Shown: positions 37,094-46,113 of the stretch, piece by piece
Numbering within the stretch: position 1 is the first letter of the stretch
How the letters are laid out: each line of letters opens with the position of its first letter
NCBI GenBank assembly: GCA_030750865.1
Contig: JASMHE010000008.1
Coordinates: 248,001 to 312,000 of the forward strand
Source: Alphaproteobacteria bacterium
GTDB lineage: Bacteria; Pseudomonadota; Alphaproteobacteria; Micavibrionales; Micavibrionaceae
Length of the DNA: 64,000 nt
Direction of reading: 5' to 3'
Position numbers and translations under genes: made by a program
The notes under the pieces: model-generated
The model's input: only the letters and a program-made list of their open reading frames with translations
What the model was told of the DNA's origin: nothing
Database searches by the model: none

Positions 37094-37543
37094 ATGGCAG
37101 ATAAATTATGGTTCTTTTATGCGTTGGGTGCGGCCATTGTCTGGGGCTTGGGATATGTTCTCAGCCAGAAGTTGTTACAAGAATATGAAATGTCGACAAC
37201 CTTTCTGATCTTTATGTGTTGTCTTTTGGCGCTGCCGCTTTATTTTACATTATCATTCGCGATGGGTGACTATCAGGACGGCATGGACCTGTTGCGCCGT
37301 GATTGGCGGGCTTTTGCGCTTGTCTGCATTATCTCTGTCACGGTTGTGGGTGGCAATTATCTGATTACAAACAGTATCGTCGAGAAAAATGCTGCATTGG
37401 CATCACTGGTTGAAATCACCTATCCACTCTTTACGCTTTTATTTGCCTACCTTATCTTGAAAGAAGTGCAGGTAAACCTTTATACAGGCATAGGCAGTTT
37501 AATGATCTTGTGCGGCGTTGGACTTATTTATTTAAAGAGTTAG
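37094..37543 (+). CDS. EamA-like half-size transporter
   Basis: A 149-residue membrane protein with about five hydrophobic helices. The N-terminal AAIVWGLGYVLSQK and the C-terminal EITYPLFTLLFAYLILKE are typical of one EamA domain of the drug/metabolite transporter superfamily. Full-size members have two such domains in about 300 residues, so this would have to work as a dimer. The substrate is unknown. It sits between metG and tatD, 66 bases after the first and four bases before the second. Confidence 0.8.
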   Translation: MADKLWFFYALGAAIVWGLGYVLSQKLLQEYEMSTTFLIFMCCLLALPLYFTLSFAMGDYQDGMDLLRRDWRAFALVCIISVTVVGGNYLITNSIVEKNAALASLVEITYPLFTLLFAYLILKEVQVNLYTGIGSLMILCGVGLIYLKS

Positions 37544-37547
37544 AAAA

Positions 37548-38357
37548 ATGTATATCGATTCACATTGTCATTTAAATCACAACCGCCTTTTGAATTTGGG
37601 TGGACCGACGTCTTTGGTGGATGAAGCCAATGGCGCCGGCGTTGAAGGTATGCTGACGATTTCATGTCGTATTCACGAAGAATATGATGAAATCCTGAAA
37701 GTCGCCCAAGAACACCGCAATGTCTGGTGCACGGTCGGAACACATCCGCATGATGCCGGTGTCGCCGAAGAAAAAGCCATTCCGCAAGATGAACTTGTCA
37801 CGCTCGCAACAGCACATAAAGAGATTGTCGGCATTGGCGAAAGCGGCCTTGATTACTTCTATAAAAACGCCCCTGTCGAAGACCAGCACGACTCGTTCCG
37901 CAAACATATCCGGGCCTGTATCGAAACCGGATTGCCATTGGTGGTGCATGCACGCGATGCAGATGACGATATTATCCGTCTTCTGAAAGAAGAGGGAGCA
38001 GGTGACAAAAACCTAAAAGGGGTTATGCATTGCTTTTCAGCGTCGCGTAAAATGGGCGAGGAGGCATTGGATCTCGGATTCCACATCTCTTTTTCGGGCA
38101 TTGTCACATTTAAAAATGCTGTCGAGATACAGGATTTTGCCAAAGATGTGCCGCTTGACCGTATTTTGATCGAAACAGATGCGCCATTTCTGGCACCGGA
38201 ACCGCACCGTAAACATGTGAACCAACCTGCACTTGTTATTCATACGGCCGAAAAGCTCGCCAATCTTAAAGAAATAGATAAAGAAACAATCGCAACTCAT
38301 TCGAAAGAAAACTTTTTTAATCTATTTGATAAAGCAAAAGAGACCTATGTCGCATAA
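37548..38357 (+). CDS. TatD-family metal-dependent hydrolase
   Basis: A 269-residue TIM-barrel hydrolase of the TatD family (DNase/RNase-like, metal-dependent). The metal ligands are visible in DSHCHLNH at 4-11, GESGLDYF, VVHARDAD, MHCFS and LIETDAPFLAPEP. Members take part in DNA repair or quality control and need no transport role despite the name. Its last ten bases overlap the start of the next gene, an arrangement conserved in Alphaproteobacteria. Confidence 0.95.
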   Translation: MYIDSHCHLNHNRLLNLGGPTSLVDEANGAGVEGMLTISCRIHEEYDEILKVAQEHRNVWCTVGTHPHDAGVAEEKAIPQDELVTLATAHKEIVGIGESGLDYFYKNAPVEDQHDSFRKHIRACIETGLPLVVHARDADDDIIRLLKEEGAGDKNLKGVMHCFSASRKMGEEALDLGFHISFSGIVTFKNAVEIQDFAKDVPLDRILIETDAPFLAPEPHRKHVNQPALVIHTAEKLANLKEIDKETIATHSKENFFNLFDKAKETYVA

Positions 38358-39138
38358 GTTTAAAATGACCATTATGGGCTGCGGCAATTCGGCCGGCACA
38401 CCATCGATCGGAAATTATTGGGGGAATTGTGACCCGCATAATCCGAAAAACAGGCGTACGCGTCCTTCTGTTCTGGTTGAGTATGGCGACCAAAATCTGG
38501 TGATTGATACGGGCGCGGACTTCAAAGAGCAAATGAACCGTTTTTGCGTCGAAAACCTCAGCGCTGTTCTGTATACGCATACACATTCCGATCATATCGC
38601 TGGCATTGATGATCTGCGTGTCTTCCGCCTGCGCAACAAAGAACATGTTCATATTTACGGCACGCCGGAAGCGATTGAAGAGTTGGAGCGCCGTTACGAT
38701 TATATGTTCGAGCAAAAAGCCAAAATATATCCGCAGGTTCTGGAATCTCATACGGTGACCGATGAACAATTCGGGCATGAAATGCAGGTGAACGGCATAC
38801 CGTTTATACCGTTCGAGCAAGACCACGGCACATGCCGTTCGCTGGGGTTCCGGTTCGGGGATATCGGATATTCAACAGATATGGTCGATTTGCCGGAAAC
38901 ATCGCTCAACGCATTAAAGGGGATCAAAACCTGGATCGCGGATGCTGCGGGCTATAAAATGGAATCCAACATGGTGCACGCCACATTAAAAGAGTTATAT
39001 GCACTGAATGAGCGTGTCGGCGCCGAAAAGGTCTATATCACGCATTTATCACCATTGATGGACTATGACCGATTAATGAACGAATTGCCGGACGGCTATG
39101 AACCTGCCTATGACGGACTTTGTCTGTATAGTGGATAA
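38347..39138 (+). CDS. MBL-fold metallohydrolase, PhnP-like
   Basis: A 263-residue enzyme from the ATG at 38347. The metal motif HTHSDH (H78, H80, D82, H83) and preceding VLVEYGDQNLVIDTGADF define the beta-lactamase fold; the start MGCGNSAGTP is typical of PhnP-like phosphodiesterases. PhnP cleaves cyclic ribose phosphate in phosphonate use, but no phosphonate genes are here, so the role is probably a general cyclic phosphodiesterase. It overlaps tatD by 11 bases. Confidence 0.92.
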   Translation: MSHKFKMTIMGCGNSAGTPSIGNYWGNCDPHNPKNRRTRPSVLVEYGDQNLVIDTGADFKEQMNRFCVENLSAVLYTHTHSDHIAGIDDLRVFRLRNKEHVHIYGTPEAIEELERRYDYMFEQKAKIYPQVLESHTVTDEQFGHEMQVNGIPFIPFEQDHGTCRSLGFRFGDIGYSTDMVDLPETSLNALKGIKTWIADAAGYKMESNMVHATLKELYALNERVGAEKVYITHLSPLMDYDRLMNELPDGYEPAYDGLCLYSG

Positions 39139-39144
39139 AGACTA

Positions 39145-39405
39145 CTACAGATATGCATCTATGTTACACAGTGCGACATGGACAGAAGATCGCGTTAAAT
39201 CTTTTTGCTGCGGCACCGTAACTGTGTAATCATCACATGCACGATGGAATTCACGTAAACCATCGTCGTTAACGCGCTGAAATTCAAATCCGGCACGACA
39301 GGCTGAAAACGTAATGTCTTTGTTCAGCCGTTCCTTTTGATCTTCCGTTAAGGCTGAGCGCCGAAAACAGTTTTTCAGGGATGTATAGAAATTTAATGCG
39401 GACAA
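39145..39405 (-). CDS. Small protein of unknown function
   Basis: An 86-residue charged protein opening with TTG at 39405. A GGAGG site about seven bases upstream is strong and supports both the gene and this start. It has three cysteines and no membrane segment. I find no family. It is convergent with the MBL hydrolase (six-base gap). Confidence 0.55.
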   Translation of the reverse strand: MSALNFYTSLKNCFRRSALTEDQKERLNKDITFSACRAGFEFQRVNDDGLREFHRACDDYTVTVPQQKDLTRSSVHVALCNIDAYL

Positions 39406-39517
39406 AATGTGCCTCCGGTTCGCTTTCTACGATTGCGTAATGATATTAACATAATGTCAAGTGAGGAGGCAAGAATTTTGGATACAGCAGATAAAAACGG
39501 GGTAATCTATAAACCGC

Positions 39518-40054
39518 ATGGTTGAAACTTTATACAGCATATCTTTAATTCTGTTATTGAGCATCATTTTATGCACGCTTTTATATGAGCGCGTTACGAA
39601 AATATCCGCATCGCCCGTTATGCCGTGGGTCTTAACGAAGGCATTAGCAAGACTTCGCCGCCATAAAACAAAAGATAAGGCGTATAATATCGTTGATTTG
39701 GGCGCAGGATGGGGTGGATCGACACTGCGGCTGAAAAAGGCATTCCCAAACGCATATGTGACAGGACATGAGCTCTCACCGTGGCCGTATCTTATTGCCA
39801 AAGCACGTACATGCTGGCGAACGGATGTGTGTATTTCACGGCAGGATTTCTTTGAAAAAGACTTGTCGCATTACGATATCGTTTATTGTTATCTCTCGAT
39901 ACGACATATGAAGAAACTGAGACCTCAATTGGGCACGTTGAAACCAGGCAGCGTCATTCTTTCATGCTCTTTTCCGATCAAAGATTGGACTCCCGTGGAA
40001 TCGCTTGTTGTAAAAGGGGCGATTGATGTGCCGATATATATCTATAAAGCATAA
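39518..40054 (+). CDS. Membrane-anchored class I SAM-dependent methyltransferase
   Basis: A 178-residue protein. An N-terminal hydrophobic helix (about 5-23) is followed by a compact Rossmann domain with the SAM-binding motif VDLGAGWGGSTL near 63-74, an acidic GHE end to the second strand, and a YDIVYCYL strand. The fold is short and lacks the usual C-terminal substrate part, so its substrate is unclear. It lies outside the core of the glycan island, next to the MBL hydrolase. Confidence 0.75.
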   Translation: MVETLYSISLILLLSIILCTLLYERVTKISASPVMPWVLTKALARLRRHKTKDKAYNIVDLGAGWGGSTLRLKKAFPNAYVTGHELSPWPYLIAKARTCWRTDVCISRQDFFEKDLSHYDIVYCYLSIRHMKKLRPQLGTLKPGSVILSCSFPIKDWTPVESLVVKGAIDVPIYIYKA

Positions 40055-40171
40055 GGTCATCTTCTTTGTTGCCATGTACGGCGCGCTTATGTGAAAAAGT
40101 TTGTCATAATCTATATTTATGTGTTAAAGTCATATTCAAATAATACTTTATACACAATTTAAGGGGTAAAA

Positions 40172-40672
40172 ATGATAAATCATACATCTTCAATGTCAGA
40201 CAGCAAGCCGGATGATGGGCGTGACTGGGCACGAGAAGCAGAGGCCCGAGAGATCGATGAACGGTTTAATGATGTCAATATTTCCAGTGCATTCCAAAAG
40301 GCAAGCGAAGATATGAAGGGTATTTCGCGTGCGGCGGACAATGGTGAACTCTATTATGTTCCACTGGACAACATGGATAGATTCGGACTGATCGACAATA
40401 TAAGAATGGCCTATGATTCTGATACACCGTTGAGCAGCATATGGAACGGTGTGAAAGAATGGAACAGGAATTTGTCTTACGTGCATGACAGCGTGGATAT
40501 TACGGCTGAATCGATTATGACACACAAAGACTTCCAGAGCTTTAGAGCGCGTCTAAATACAGAAGGTTACGAGCTGTCTAATCTTGAAGTTGGACAGATA
40601 AACCAGATGCGCGCACCAAACATACCGGCCGCACGTTTTGCCGTGCGTCCACTTGACGGACCCGGTATGTAG
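40172..40672 (+). CDS. Acidic protein of unknown function
   Basis: A 166-residue protein with an AAGGGG site before the ATG. It is soluble, acidic and rich in Asp, Ser and Met, with predicted helices and no cysteine or signal peptide. I do not recognise it. It is flanked by intergenic stretches of 117 and 412 bases, so it is probably a single-gene unit. Confidence 0.55.
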   Translation: MINHTSSMSDSKPDDGRDWAREAEAREIDERFNDVNISSAFQKASEDMKGISRAADNGELYYVPLDNMDRFGLIDNIRMAYDSDTPLSSIWNGVKEWNRNLSYVHDSVDITAESIMTHKDFQSFRARLNTEGYELSNLEVGQINQMRAPNIPAARFAVRPLDGPGM

Positions 40673-41084
40673 AATTTTCTCTAATCTGACTAACGTGGTT
40701 ATGCTATTGTGATGGTCGTCTTCGATATCAGGCGTACTTGATTGTTGGCGGCTTGTTGAGATGATATTCATCAGCGCACCACGAAATAAAGAACAGCAGA
40801 TAATATGAGAGTAAGAGTGTGAAATGATCTCGTATTATTCTTTTTATTCTTTATGCTGATGATGCCATAAGACCAATGGGCTGTTGTTTAACGCACTTGA
40901 AAGACCTCCGAACCCCCTCTTTTAAATATCACCCCATATTTTCCATAATATACATTATCACATCAGCGGGTTGTTGTTTATCAGCATTCCAAGAGTATCC
41001 TCCCTGACAATCTTAGACATCTTTCTTTTTTAGGATACCGTGTTACTATGACCGCCACTTTATTACAGGAGGACTTTCAAGCAG
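40673..41084. other. 412-base gap at the left edge of the glycan island
   Basis: No ORF with a ribosome-binding site was found. The stretch is A+T-rich and contains two copies of a 13-base motif, GGGYTGTTGTTTA (40878-40890 and 40968-40980). It probably holds the promoter of the GT2 gene, whose AGGAGG site is at 41067. No JUMPstart element or clear terminator was seen. Confidence 0.5.
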
Positions 41085-42029
41085 ATGAAAGTTGCAATCG
41101 GGTTAATTACATACAAGCGGCCGAACGGACTAAAGACAGTCCTTGAGAGCATCTGTCGGCTTCAGGTGCCATCGGATGTTGATTTGCATGTCATTATTGT
41201 CAGTAACGAACAGTCTCAGGAAACGCAGGAAATCGTTCGAAACTGTGAAAATACTCATACGGACATTCACTTTCATTATGATGTCGAAGAAACTGTGGGC
41301 ATTCCTTTTGCGCGCAACAAAACGGTAACGCGTGCAATGGAAATGAAAGCCGATGCATTGATCTACATTGACGACGATGAGATCTGCCCGAAAGACTGGC
41401 TAACCACGATGATTTCATTCTGGCAAGCACACAAAGATGAGGCTGATGTTTTTACAGGGCCTGTCTGTCCGATTTTCCCCGAAAAAGGCACTCCCAACTG
41501 GGCTAAAACATCCGATTTTTATAATACAATCGATCGTCATGATGACGGCGCATTGATTGACCGCGCCTATACGAATAATACGCTAGTGTCGGCACGCGCT
41601 CTAAATAAGGCGGGACCTTGCTTTCACAGTGCCTTTGCGCAGACGGGATCGAGTGACTTACATTATTTCCAAACGCTATACATTCGGCATGGTTTGAAGA
41701 TCATGTGGTGTAACGAAGCTTTTCTATACGAAACAGTCCCCTCTTCCCGTCTAAATCTGCGCTGGCTTGCCAAGCGCGGCTTCCGATCAGGTGCAGGAGA
41801 TACAATTAGCCGCCTGCTTGTACATGACAAAAGCGCGAAGGGTATCGTCAAAGTTATCACTTTGTCAGGTGGCCGGTTGGTTTCGGCATTTCTGTTATTA
41901 CTTGTCGGTATTATCACCTTTAATATGGCACGCATCGTCAAAGGCTATCGCCGTTTCTTTTCGGGTGTCGGCGGTTTTGCAGGGCTTTTTGGATTTAACT
42001 ATAACGAGTACAAGACCATTCACACGTGA
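41085..42029 (+). CDS. Family 2 glycosyltransferase, membrane-associated
   Basis: A 314-residue GT-A enzyme that transfers a sugar from a nucleotide donor onto a growing glycan. The N-terminal AIGLITYKRPNGLKTVLESI and the metal motif in YIDDDEICP (near residue 97) define family 2. A C-terminal hydrophobic region (about 255-300) would bind the membrane. It is the first gene on the plus side of the island and has a strong AGGAGG site. Confidence 0.9.
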   Translation: MKVAIGLITYKRPNGLKTVLESICRLQVPSDVDLHVIIVSNEQSQETQEIVRNCENTHTDIHFHYDVEETVGIPFARNKTVTRAMEMKADALIYIDDDEICPKDWLTTMISFWQAHKDEADVFTGPVCPIFPEKGTPNWAKTSDFYNTIDRHDDGALIDRAYTNNTLVSARALNKAGPCFHSAFAQTGSSDLHYFQTLYIRHGLKIMWCNEAFLYETVPSSRLNLRWLAKRGFRSGAGDTISRLLVHDKSAKGIVKVITLSGGRLVSAFLLLLVGIITFNMARIVKGYRRFFSGVGGFAGLFGFNYNEYKTIHT

Positions 42030-42284
42030 TCTGGTCACAAAAGGCTCAGCCTACTCGTCTCTATCTATTTTCTATATCCTTTTTCCACTGTGTAAAAACA
42101 CTTTGAAACACGATCTTAATATGATTTAGCTTTGCTCATTTTTATCGCAGTCGTATTTGATTTCGCTACAATCTGAAAAATAATAATGTTAATAATGAGA
42201 AGCCGTTACAATTCATATTGAGAGATATAGCTCGACTACAGAAGGAACGATATTTGTTGTTGTGCTGCAATCTGGAATAATACA

Positions 42285-43580
42285 ATGAAATTTTTAGAAA
42301 CAGTGAAAGAGCAGAGCCACATTTTGAGATTGTTCTCCACTTATGCATTCAGCAATATCATAAGCAAGCTTATACCATTTGTAGCTTTGCCGTTGATTTT
42401 AAAAGATATAGGAGCAACCGAATACGGAATATGGTCATTATATCTCATGATATTGACGGTTACGGCCCCTATTATGCTTGCTGGCGTACAGCACCATATT
42501 AACAGAAATTTTTCTACTGAGAACAAAACGCAACTCGCCTCAGATTTACACAATATGGCGCTACAGATGCTTGGCATTATGTGTATATTTTATATGGTTG
42601 TCTTGGCGCTTAACAGTCAGGTAAAAGAATTTTTATCGATTCCTGTCCAATATTTCCTAATTGCACCGTTAGTGATCGTATCGATGGCCATACAACGCGT
42701 ACAAGTTAGTCTTCTGATGTTTCATAAAAGAGCTGTGACCATGGCTGTTTTTGATGTCGGTCGAACAGTTTCATTTTACACAATAACTCTTGTCATTCTC
42801 TTCATGTCCTCGTTGCAGTGGCAGGCGCTATTTGCAGGTTATTGTGTATCCTCGATTCTATTTGGAGGAATTTCAGCCGTTTTGATGATCCGAGAAGGTT
42901 GGTTCTCAGGTACACTAAATTGGGATACACAAAGAGAATTGATAAAAACAAACACTCCGTTGATCGCTAACCTTATGCTTTCCACTCTTATCCTAACGGC
43001 AGACAAAGTGATGCTCGAAATGTTCTTAGGAACTGACGCTGTCGGTATTTATACTCTAGGATTCACCATAGCTTCTTTTGTACTTGTTATCAGAAATGCT
43101 GTTTTGAAGGTTTGGTCGCCCTGGGCGAAATCGAAGCTTGATTCAGACATTGATTCGGACAAAATAGCATTTGTCCGCTATGCTTATCTCTATGTTGTAT
43201 TCACAAGTTTTGTTGCATTTTCGATTTCTATTGCCGGATATTTTTATGTTCTATGGGCTATTAATGATCAGGCATTCTATCCTGCAACACAGGTTATTCC
43301 TCTTATTGCATTCAGTAATGCAATCGCGGTTTTCGCACAAATTGGTGAGTTCTCACTAAATCACGCGAAAAAGACTTTTGCATTACCCACCATTTCTATC
43401 ATTACACTTTTATTAAATCTGACTTTGAATTTCATTATGATCCCGTCCTATGGAATATGGGGAGCCGCATTGGCGACATGTTTGACTTTTATTGTCCGCG
43501 CTTATATAAGCATATGGTTCAGTCAGAAGTATATGCCGCTGCCGTGGATACAGGCTCTAAAAATCAGTAAGGGAACATAA
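42285..43580 (+). CDS. Wzx-like oligosaccharide flippase
   Basis: A 431-residue protein with about 12 hydrophobic helices, no large soluble domain, and the opening pattern of the polysaccharide transporter family (FSTYAFSNIISKLIPFVALPLILKD-like). It probably moves a lipid-linked repeat unit to the periplasmic face. No Wzy polymerase is recognisable in the window. The 255-base gap before it holds no supported gene. It is followed six bases later by the FkbM gene. Confidence 0.85.
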   Translation: MKFLETVKEQSHILRLFSTYAFSNIISKLIPFVALPLILKDIGATEYGIWSLYLMILTVTAPIMLAGVQHHINRNFSTENKTQLASDLHNMALQMLGIMCIFYMVVLALNSQVKEFLSIPVQYFLIAPLVIVSMAIQRVQVSLLMFHKRAVTMAVFDVGRTVSFYTITLVILFMSSLQWQALFAGYCVSSILFGGISAVLMIREGWFSGTLNWDTQRELIKTNTPLIANLMLSTLILTADKVMLEMFLGTDAVGIYTLGFTIASFVLVIRNAVLKVWSPWAKSKLDSDIDSDKIAFVRYAYLYVVFTSFVAFSISIAGYFYVLWAINDQAFYPATQVIPLIAFSNAIAVFAQIGEFSLNHAKKTFALPTISIITLLLNLTLNFIMIPSYGIWGAALATCLTFIVRAYISIWFSQKYMPLPWIQALKISKGT

Positions 43581-43585
43581 AAAAA

Positions 43586-44437
43586 ATGCAGAAAAAGATA
43601 TCATTGTTCTTGGATAAATATTTCCCCTATCTGCACAATACTATCAAACTACATCGCTTTTTGGTTCGCGCACGAAAAGCATCATCTTTAGAAACCAGAT
43701 ATGCGGTCGAATTGAAACAGATTCAAAACCAAACACTCAAGATTCTGTGCTGCCCCCAAAAAACAGCCCTTGATATTGGTGCGAATTATGGAACAGTGTC
43801 ATACCTTTTGGCACAAAATTCAAAGGATGTCATTGCATTCGAACCCTTACCATTACTAGCACGATATATTGAAAAGCTTGCGCATAAGGCAAAGCTTCCC
43901 ATCCGTGTCGAGAATTGCGCTCTTTCCAACGAAGACGGCGAAGCTGTTATCCAAACGCCACGTGGTTACAATGGCTGTACAACACTAGAACAAGATAACA
44001 ATCATTTTCTGTCTCTAGCCAAGTATAGCGAGGTTATTAGAACAAAAATAAAGCTACGCACTCTTGATAGCTACCGTTTCGATGCATTGTCTGTGATAAA
44101 AATTGATGTCGAAGGTCATCAGGCGCCTCTGCTTGACGGGGCGAAAAAGACGATTGCCACACATAAACCCCACATCTTCATTGAGATTGATAACACACAA
44201 CACCCCGAGAGCACTAAAACGATCCCTTTAATTCTTAAAGATATGGACTACATCGGATATTTTCAGGGTGGCCCAGGATTGCTCATATCAATGAAATATT
44301 TTACAGACGAACAATTCCATAGACCTCCGCGTAAAGACAAAAATCACGTCTGGATCAATGATTTCTTTTTCTTTCATAAAGATCGTATTGCGGAACTTAA
44401 AGATACTGAGAAGTATGGGATAGAGTTTCTCGATTAA
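43586..44437 (+). CDS. FkbM-family methyltransferase
   Basis: A 283-residue SAM-dependent methyltransferase. The SAM motif ALDIGANYGTVSYLLA (near 62-77), the FEP loop after the second strand and the IKIDVEGHQAPLLDGA block identify the FkbM family, which often O-methylates sugars in exported glycans. Its stop codon shares three bases with the stop codon of the convergent gene at 44434 (sequence TTAA). Confidence 0.9.
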   Translation: MQKKISLFLDKYFPYLHNTIKLHRFLVRARKASSLETRYAVELKQIQNQTLKILCCPQKTALDIGANYGTVSYLLAQNSKDVIAFEPLPLLARYIEKLAHKAKLPIRVENCALSNEDGEAVIQTPRGYNGCTTLEQDNNHFLSLAKYSEVIRTKIKLRTLDSYRFDALSVIKIDVEGHQAPLLDGAKKTIATHKPHIFIEIDNTQHPESTKTIPLILKDMDYIGYFQGGPGLLISMKYFTDEQFHRPPRKDKNHVWINDFFFFHKDRIAELKDTEKYGIEFLD

Positions 44438-46113
44438 ACCCGCCATTTCCATTTGCGTCGGCAAACATCCATTACAGTATAATGTTTCGAGTAACTAATG
44501 TGGTGAATACCCACCAGATCTGCAGCCCAATGTGGTTTCACAGATTCTCGCGTCACTTCTTTATAAGAAAACGGTGTAAGCTCACAAACTTCATGTACAA
44601 CGACCCCTTCTCCATAACGCATATTGCTTTCTTGTGATACACGAAACAGCTTCTGGTCATCCATATAGAGGTGACCGCCCATTCGGGCTATCTTAGAATT
44701 CGTTACAACAGGATTTAAGGCATGCGGTTTCCATTTGCCTTTTACTGGGTCGTCCGTATAGAAAATATGCAGCTCATATCCTGTGAATGCCGGTTTTCCC
44801 CTTGCTATATTTGTAAACATCCACCATTTCCCATCGTACAACGTCAGCGTTGTATCCGACGCGCATACATCATTCATAAGAACGATGTCTTTCTCCCATT
44901 CGTTCGGAAAACTTTTGCAACGCCAAAGTTCTATTGTGTTGTTTTTATGTGTTTCCGGTATCATATAGAATGCGTTCCCGTATTTAAAAACGAACGGATA
45001 AGAGAGATGGTAGGGGCAATCCAGAGCTACTTGATTATCAACGACTCTTGAATTTTCTACTGTCAAAACAGATATACGCCCTTTTTGTGTTTCATATACC
45101 CAGTCTTCTACAAAAATATATGTTGAGTCCTCCTGTTCGACAACAAAGGGATCTGCCCAAAAATGACCTGCAGGTGGTTTTAGCTCAATAGCTTTTCGCG
45201 CTGAGAGTTTTTTCATACTGCCGCGGAAGAACAATAGACTCCAATAATCACATCGCGCTGTATTCACAAGTAGCTTCGTCCAGAAATGAACGGCATAGCG
45301 TAATATCAGTTTGAATCCAGCCAACAATTGTTCTCTAAACTTTGGCGCAACAAACAAGCGTTGACTATAAAAATCAAGCACGGAATCGTCTTCTGGCACA
45401 GCAGTAAGGCATCCATTTAAATATAGAACATGAACACTATCCGACATCAGAAAACGTGATGCCCAACAAGCATGTCGATAATTAGCGCTCCACGACCATG
45501 TTTGTGTTTTGTAAAGGCCGCGCCGAATGACTTCTCCATTATCCAGATCATCTGTTAACTTTTGTAGCGTTACTCCTGTGTGCGGTTGTTTATAATACCA
45601 TTCCCAAAATCCCGGAGGACTTCCACGATTTATACGATTATCAGCATGGTGATAAGACAATATGCCATACTTGGCCGCCACCAGAATATCTCCTTTTATA
45701 ATACCCCAGCCGAAATTGAGAATTACATCCAGGTCAAGGGCCTGTATTTCATGAACTTTATCTTGCGGTACAAACCTTACCAAACCGCTTGCACTCGCAT
45801 CTGTCTTAATTCCTTCCAGTGCTATATCAGGATAAAAGTCAGAGATGTCATTGCGCAATCCGGCACATCGTCCAGCACCACCACTTAATAAGAAAGACAC
45901 CTTACCCTCTAGACGTGTTAGAAAAAGCCATAATTTCTTGGACCAGGAGGTTTTACGTTGAGGTTTCGTACAAGCGGTATCATAATAAGCAACCACGATA
46001 TGAATGTTCGAAGATATCGACGATATCCTATCTAAAATATCTTGTTGCCATCGTGTGATCTTTAGATCTGGCTTGATGAGCAAGCCAATCCGTAATGTCT
46101 TATTTTTCGTCAT
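44434..46113 (-). CDS. Formyltransferase-like domain fused to a GINT1-N-type beta-propeller
   Basis: A 559-residue two-domain protein. Residues 1 to about 270 resemble the formyltransferase N-terminal fold: GILSYHHADNRINRG matches the region that holds the catalytic Asn and His in methionyl-tRNA formyltransferase, here with Ser for Asn, and LTDDLDNGEV matches the Asp region. Residues from about 290 form a propeller-like domain with FWADPFVVEQED, HLSYPFVFKYG and KWWMF repeats, as in the N-terminal domain of plant glucosamine inositolphosphorylceramide transferase 1. The domain is known in bacterial glycan clusters, but its role is unclear. It overlaps the previous gene of this operon by four bases. 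Confidence 0.75.
   Translation of the reverse strand: MTKNKTLRIGLLIKPDLKITRWQQDILDRISSISSNIHIVVAYYDTACTKPQRKTSWSKKLWLFLTRLEGKVSFLLSGGAGRCAGLRNDISDFYPDIALEGIKTDASASGLVRFVPQDKVHEIQALDLDVILNFGWGIIKGDILVAAKYGILSYHHADNRINRGSPPGFWEWYYKQPHTGVTLQKLTDDLDNGEVIRRGLYKTQTWSWSANYRHACWASRFLMSDSVHVLYLNGCLTAVPEDDSVLDFYSQRLFVAPKFREQLLAGFKLILRYAVHFWTKLLVNTARCDYWSLLFFRGSMKKLSARKAIELKPPAGHFWADPFVVEQEDSTYIFVEDWVYETQKGRISVLTVENSRVVDNQVALDCPYHLSYPFVFKYGNAFYMIPETHKNNTIELWRCKSFPNEWEKDIVLMNDVCASDTTLTLYDGKWWMFTNIARGKPAFTGYELHIFYTDDPVKGKWKPHALNPVVTNSKIARMGGHLYMDDQKLFRVSQESNMRYGEGVVVHEVCELTPFSYKEVTRESVKPHWAADLVGIHHISYSKHYTVMDVCRRKWKWRV

Noticed and set aside
40878-40980. Two near-identical 13-base motifs in the 412-base gap
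   Set aside because: One mismatch and only two copies; insufficient for an operator or insertion-site claim.
41767-42129. 120-residue plus-strand ORF overlapping the GT2 gene
   Set aside because: Mostly out-of-frame translation of the GT2 coding sequence.
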